The translations under genes were made by a program, and so were the position numbers. 64,000 bases of DNA, from contig JAQFVV010000153.1 of NCBI GenBank assembly GCA_028023455.1, positions 1,150,212 to 1,214,211 of the forward strand, read 5' to 3'. Shown here one piece after another: positions 59,535-64,000 of the stretch; within the stretch, counting starts at the first letter, position 1; each line of letters opens with the position of its first letter. The notes beneath the pieces are model-generated. The model was not told the DNA's origin. It saw only the letters and a program-made list of their open reading frames with translations, and did no database searches. The DNA comes from Epiperipatus broadwayi. Lineage: Eukaryota > Onychophora > Udeonychophora > Euonychophora > Peripatidae.

Positions 59535-60380
59535 ATAAATGGATATTATTTAAATCATTTAAATATTGCAATGATTTGTTGTTCTTATAAAAAAAAAAAG
59601 CTTCAGAGCTTCAGAAATGATAACTATTAAGACTTTGCAAATAAAAACAGAAAAGTAAGATTAGTCAAGCGTTGTTAGCTGAGAGGTCATCGCAGCTACC
59701 TTGCAAGCAAGTAGTTGGTTGCAGATGGTTGTGGGTTCACGTCCCGGCCAATGCTATGACATATGAAAAAAAAAGTAAGATTAAAGATAAAGATAAAAGA
59801 ATAAAGTAATAAATGATTAGTTTATTACAGAAAAAAATAAATACTGATGACTATGAATTAGAAAAGATCAATAATTACAAATATTTTGGTGAAATTATTA
59901 ACATATACAAAAACATAATGGTTGAAATTAATCATAAAAGTTAAATCTGACTAGAATGCTTTTTGAAGCAATAACCTAATGTTAAAGGGGAATAGGTCTG
60001 CCTATATATTAAAAAAGGAAATTCTAAATAGATATTTTATCAGTGTTTACATTTGGATTTAAACTTGCACTTTTAACAAAGGACAATATAAAAATTTCTT
60101 ACCATTCACTATAGTAAGAAAAAATATATGTTTTAACAAGGAGGGATTGAAAGTGAAGGATATGTGTAAGAGAACATTTAGATATCAGTAATATTATTGA
60201 AAGAATTAAGAGGCTGTAATGAAACTGGATTAAACATATTTTTAGAAGTGGTTGCATTAGATGAACATTTAAATTATTGAAAATAATTTTTCTCTTTTTG
60301 GAGTAAGTAATATAGAGAAAGATATAAATCACTAAACTGGTTAATATTCAAAAGACATTCTGCAATGGATCAATAGTACC
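59535..60380 (+). mobile_element. RTE-like LINE 3' part, interrupted by a SINE
   Basis: Before the SINE the frame reads GYYLNHLNIAMICCS, a worn GDYLSHLDFADDVVV. After it come a worn KVGLKINVKKTKVM region (gtaagattaaagataaa) and NTDDYELEKINNYKYFGEII with NIMVEINHK. The end (ctgcaatggatcaatag, about 60360) parallels the LINE end at 32610. Heavily broken. Confidence 0.75.
59664..59770 (+). mobile_element. tRNA-derived SINE nested in a LINE
   Basis: A-box-like GTTAGCTGAGAGGTC, B-box-like GTGGGTTCACGTCC, tail GGCCAATGCTATGACATATG, poly(A). A 13-bp target duplication, aaaagtaagatta (59651-59663 and 59771-59783), is itself LINE sequence. Closest relative is the copy at 26589. Confidence 0.93.
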
Positions 60381-60621
60381 ACTTCATATATACATCACAC
60401 ATATATCAGTTTTATGGTGGAGATCTCAATATCTCAAGTTCTTAGCTCACCTGATAATAGTTATTTTAAAAAAATACATGTTTAGTGAGAGAGTATGATG
60501 TAAAATTTTTACAATGAAAAATAATTTTCGCTATGATAATTTCCAGTGAGATGTTTGCTACAAAATTTGTTAGGGATAAACATCATTTATAATAAGCATA
60601 TTCTTTAAATTATATTTAATG

Positions 60622-60680
<59 letters not shown>

Positions 60681-60790
60681 CCTATATGATGCATGTACAT
60701 TAACATGACAAACATAATGAATATACATGTTTAATTGCAAATAAATCCCAGTTTTAGACATAGACATATATATATAATTTATAACTACTT
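60381..60790. other. AT-rich stretch with TA microsatellite
   Basis: (TA)n of about 28 units at 60623-60678. Otherwise nothing was recognised. Confidence 0.7.
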
Positions 60791-61144
60791 TTAATTAATG
60801 AAATGTAAAAAATATCAAAAACTTTTTTCAAACACATAGAAGTTATTTTTTCCCAAAAGTACTCCATGTAAATTTAATTATATGACTAATTTTTATCTTT
60901 TATGTTTCCATTTGTAATCTGACTAAGGCATTTATAGTTGTTAAAACTTATTTAATTCATTATTATCAATCTTTATTTTCCTATACTAAAAAAACCATTG
61001 AACATTACTTTAATCTTTTTAGTATTTATCTATTAATCCTATTTTCTTACTCTCCTCGAAAACTCCTTCAACGTTTCCAGAAGTTTTGGACCATTATTTG
61101 TAAAAACAATGGTATCATCTACAAAATTTACATGACTTAAAATT
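60791..61144 (-). mobile_element. RTE-like LINE fragment, C-terminal side
   Basis: The minus strand reads LSHVNFVDDTIVFTNN (FADD box as FVDD), then LLETLKEFSRRVRK, KKIKVMFNGF and, further on, MCLKKVF. It is the continuation of the LINE at 63415-64000; the two were separated by the hAT. Confidence 0.8.
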
Positions 61145-61496
61145 CAGTGTTTCCCAACCTTTTTTGGCTCACGTACCACTTGGTAGTATATCATGCTAAA
61201 TTGTACCACTTCGTAAAAATGATTGTATTTTGTGAAATTTGTTATTGCGAGTGTGTTATTTTATTTGCATTATACATACTATAGGGTGACCATGTATTCA
61301 CATCACATAATGAGACAAATTACATTGTAACATGCCTAAACATCATGCTGGATTATAAACTCATTGAAATTATAAACTCACTGTAACATATACGTATGTG
61401 TTTGTTCAAAGTGTCATATTTATCTACTATTTTGTCATATTTCATTTACTAATAAATGGTTTTAATAAAAACACAAAATTATAAAAACCCAATTAA

Positions 61497-62244
61497 CCTT
61501 TTAACCGCTAATTTTATCATTGGTTGTATCAGATAAAAATCAAATCTTTTAATTGGCCAACTCACAAACTGAAGACAAAGCCTATTGTTAAAACATATTC
61601 GCCTATAATATTAAATTCAACTCAGATACGTTTATAAAAAGTATATTATTAATTTTTCAGGTTATGAAGAGAACGAAAGTTCTTTCAAAAATAAATTGCT
61701 ATTTATTTATTCTAAAATATTCAATATCGGCAACATAAAAGCTATAATATAAACAAAAAGATCGACTTTTACATTATAGAAAAGTAAATATTTCTTTTTA
61801 CTACATCTTCAATATTTTTACTTAAATCTTCAATATTTTTCGAAAATAATTTTGTTTTTTTTATTATTCTCTCTGAAATAATTTTAATTTCTCAAAATAT
61901 TCTTTTATAATAATATTAAATTGTATTCGAAATGAAAATCTCAGCATTTTTCTTTATTTTCTTTGATCAGGCAGTTTCTTTGTTCTTTCCAGCCAATCAG
62001 AATGTCTTTTTCAGCTGAGAGCATGCTAAGAACCAATCAGAAATAATGTTCCTTCTTTGTTTAGGTTTAAATGCGTTTTTTTTCTATTTTTTACTTGTAA
62101 AATAAATCGGAAGATGGCACCATCTTACAGAGCTTTTAAAAACGAATTCAATACGTGTTTAACGAATATTTTCGTATAAAAACTGGCTGAGTTAGAGTGA
62201 TGTCAGATGTCGACGAGGAGCCTCGTAAGAGGCGGGCAAAGAGT
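61497..62244 (-). mobile_element. piggyBac-type MITE copy X4, nested in the hAT
   Basis: Left flank TTAA (61493-61496); the right flank is TTAT, one base from TTAA. Ends are CCTTTTAACCGC and, from the right, CTCTTTGCCCGCC. Reverse-complemented it aligns along its length with X3 at 50631-51395 (shared blocks: gtaagatggt, ttattttacaagtaaaaaat, ttggccaattaaaag). It sits 33 bases past the transposase stop codon. Confidence 0.8.
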
Positions 62245-62276
62245 TTATCATAATCAAATGTTTTTATAAAATAAAT

Positions 62277-62960
62277 TTAATGAGATCCTTGTGCTTGTTT
62301 CGAAGAACATAATTTTTTGAAATTTGGTTCAGAAGATGCAAGATATACCCTTAAGTCTATAGCTGCATTCAATCTGTTTCAATACTTTATTAAAAAAAAA
62401 ATATATGAAGAAAAAGCTCTTTCTACTAATTCCATACTAGTAAATGGTAATAATAATTTAAGAGCTTTCTCAGAAAACTGTTCATATTCTTTAATGTTTA
62501 ACCAAAATTAATTAGATTGTGTCGATAATTCTATTAAATTTTTTTTCTCTTTTATTGATAATGATGTAGCTTTTTCTAAATTTTCTTCATAGAAGGGGTT
62601 TGAAATCCACTTATCATTTATGTTTTTGGGTTTTGGAAAATATTCCATGAAAGACAATTTTAATCCTGTTAAATGTGCTATTATATTTTCTGTATATCTT
62701 GAGACAGACTAACCTTATTTTCTAACAAAAAAATATGTAGAGTTTCGAATTTTTCCGGTTGATTGTTTTCAATACACTGTTTCCAAAAATCTAATTTCTT
62801 AATCATACTTTCAATTTTATCATTAACATTAAAGATCGTTATCGAGTTATTCTGAAGTGTCAAATTTAAGTTCATTTATTTGCAAAAAATATCAGATAAA
62901 TATGCAAGCACCTGAAGCCAATCAAAATCATACAATTTCGAAGAGAGATCAAAAGGATTG
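62277..62960 (-). pseudogene. hAT transposase C-terminal half, ZBED5/SCAND3-like
   Basis: From the 5' side: DFDWLQVLAYLSDIFC, a stop, then MNLNLTLQNNSITIFNVNDK and FWKQCIENNQPEKFETLH. A frameshift near 62695 leads to IIAHLTGLKLSFMEYFPKP, then FWLNIKEYEQFSEKALKLLL, PFTSMELVERAFSS, RLNAAIDLRVYLASSEP and finally KQAQGSH before the TAA at 62277. This is the standard order of the hAT group to which domesticated ZBED5- and SCAND3-type proteins belong, including the dimerisation domain and its typical end KQAQ.SH. Two stops and two frameshifts break it. BED finger and N-terminal catalytic part are missing. Confidence 0.9.
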
Positions 62961-63414
62961 TCTTAAAAAAAAAACCTGTGCTTCTTGTCTAAGTTCGAAT
63001 AAGCAGGTTATATAGGGATCAATAAATTTTAATAAACAAAGACGATACAATCACAAACAATAACCTGTCACTTGTAAGTCATGCGGTGAAGTGAATGAGA
63101 GTGCAGCACTATCACAACAGTGGCGGCAACATTCTCAAGTTACTGGTGGCTAACGGCTAAATTTAAAAGTGCACTCCAAAAAAAAAAAACGATATCAATT
63201 GCTGGATTTTCGATCATCGACTGTACATATTAACAACTTTACTGTATAATATTATTCATTAAAATAATTTTTATGAATAATAGGAAAAAACGTTTCTATA
63301 ATATTTTTATGATTTAATTTTTTATGTCCGCCATTATTGATTATTTTTCGTGTACCACCAACCAGCAACTCGCGTACCACCAGTGGTACGCGTACCACAG
63401 GTTGGGAAACGCTG

Positions 63415-64000
63415 ACTTAAATAATCTCTATTTATCTTTATTTCCTTACATTTCCATTTTAACTCACAAAATTCTTCTTGCAAGCTGCTGATAAAAATTA
63501 TGAAGAAATAGAATCATCCTTTTCTACATCTTTCTCAATTTTAATCATTTTATTATCTCCACATAATCTAAACACTGCTGATGCATTTTGATAAATATAT
63601 CAGGCTCTATATCTTAATGATCCAAAACTTTAGATACAATGGAAATGCTTATTTAATCAAATTACTTTTTCATAATCTACAAATCCAAAGTATAATAGCA
63701 ATTATTATTTACTTATATTTTTTATAACTTTTCTCAGTATTTGGATGTAGTGATAAAAGTACTTTTATTCTTTCAATCATTTGGTACAATTTTATTATTT
63801 AGATATTTGGTACACAGCTTTGCCAATATTTTTTGTATTTTCTTACTTGCGGTTTTTTTAAATATCAATAATAAGAATTCCATCACTTCCTGAAGCTTTG
63901 CCCTTTTTCATAGATTTTATTGTATGTTTCACCTCTTCATTAAAAATACTTAGCAATTAAGAATATGTATTGATGTTATATTTGTTTTTAATAGTAGTTC
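63415..64000 (-). mobile_element. RTE-like LINE fragment, N-terminal RT side
   Basis: On the minus strand NEEVKHTIKSMKKGKASGSD, then GI, stands for the EVxxAIKKLKNGKAPGIDGI motif that precedes the RT. Then the sequence jumps to a worn VDYEKAFDSI region and KVLDH. The part between (around LDFHQPREQAGF) is missing or unreadable. It runs off the window end. Confidence 0.75.

Larger units (their letters stand above)
61145..63414 (-). mobile_element. hAT transposon (2.3 kb) inserted in an RTE-like LINE
   Basis: Ends CAGTGTTTCCCAACC and, reverse-complemented from the right, CAGCGTTTCCCAACC are classical hAT ends. The right flank starts acttaaat; the left flank has acttaaaa followed by two extra bases, a slightly altered 8-bp duplication. 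LINE sequence is continuous across the insertion. Inside are a transposase C-terminus (minus) and a nested piggyBac-type MITE. The N-terminal part of the transposase is missing. Confidence 0.92.

Overview
The window looks like non-coding DNA from an AT-rich invertebrate nuclear genome. There are no bacterial-style operons and no convincing host protein-coding exons. Base composition is strongly A+T, with many (TA)n and (TAA)n tracts. Nearly everything recognisable is a mobile element, mostly decayed. The mix (Penelope-like elements, RTE-like and other LINEs, piggyBac, several hATs, short tRNA-derived SINEs) fits a mollusc such as a cephalopod, or a cnidarian. The species cannot be fixed from the sequence alone.

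Layout. 1-4740 is an old plus-strand LINE with a readable reverse transcriptase (RT). 4740-17330 is mostly AT-rich filler with TA palindromes and one SINE. 17330-18470 is a GC-richer island that might hold the 5' end of a minus-strand gene (weak). 18900-20450 is an array of direct and inverted copies of a ~470 bp repeat. 20460-25000 holds two copies of another repeat, one carrying about 71 TAA units, with a decayed coiled-coil coding stretch between them. 25165-29350 has a hammerhead-ribozyme repeat followed by a decayed Penelope-like element with RT and GIY-YIG regions. 30077-32655 has an internally deleted hAT with a perfect 8-bp duplication next to a LINE insertion with the signature of twin priming. 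35578-38590 has a hAT-like element, piggyBac-type MITEs and a nested hammerhead foldback element. 40904-44715 has a LINE C-terminus and a piggyBac transposase pseudogene. 45471-46393 is a large palindrome built from ~420 bp units with hammerhead ribozymes. 49800-53400 holds several MITEs and tandem duplications. 55400-64000 is a nest of RTE-like LINE fragments interrupted by SINEs, a hammerhead-family foldback and a 2.3 kb hAT that itself contains a piggyBac-type MITE.

Main point. At least six hammerhead ribozyme motifs sit in one dispersed repeat family, in both orientations, in units of about 420-450 bp that occur as slightly more than one unit in tandem. One has a complete canonical core and base-paired stems I and II. 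A Penelope-like RT/GIY-YIG remnant lies on the same strand downstream of one of them. Hammerheads in Penelope-like elements and in retrozymes are an established class, so the family is probably the ribozyme-bearing repeat (pLTR) of a Penelope-like element or a retrozyme-like derivative. That link is inference.
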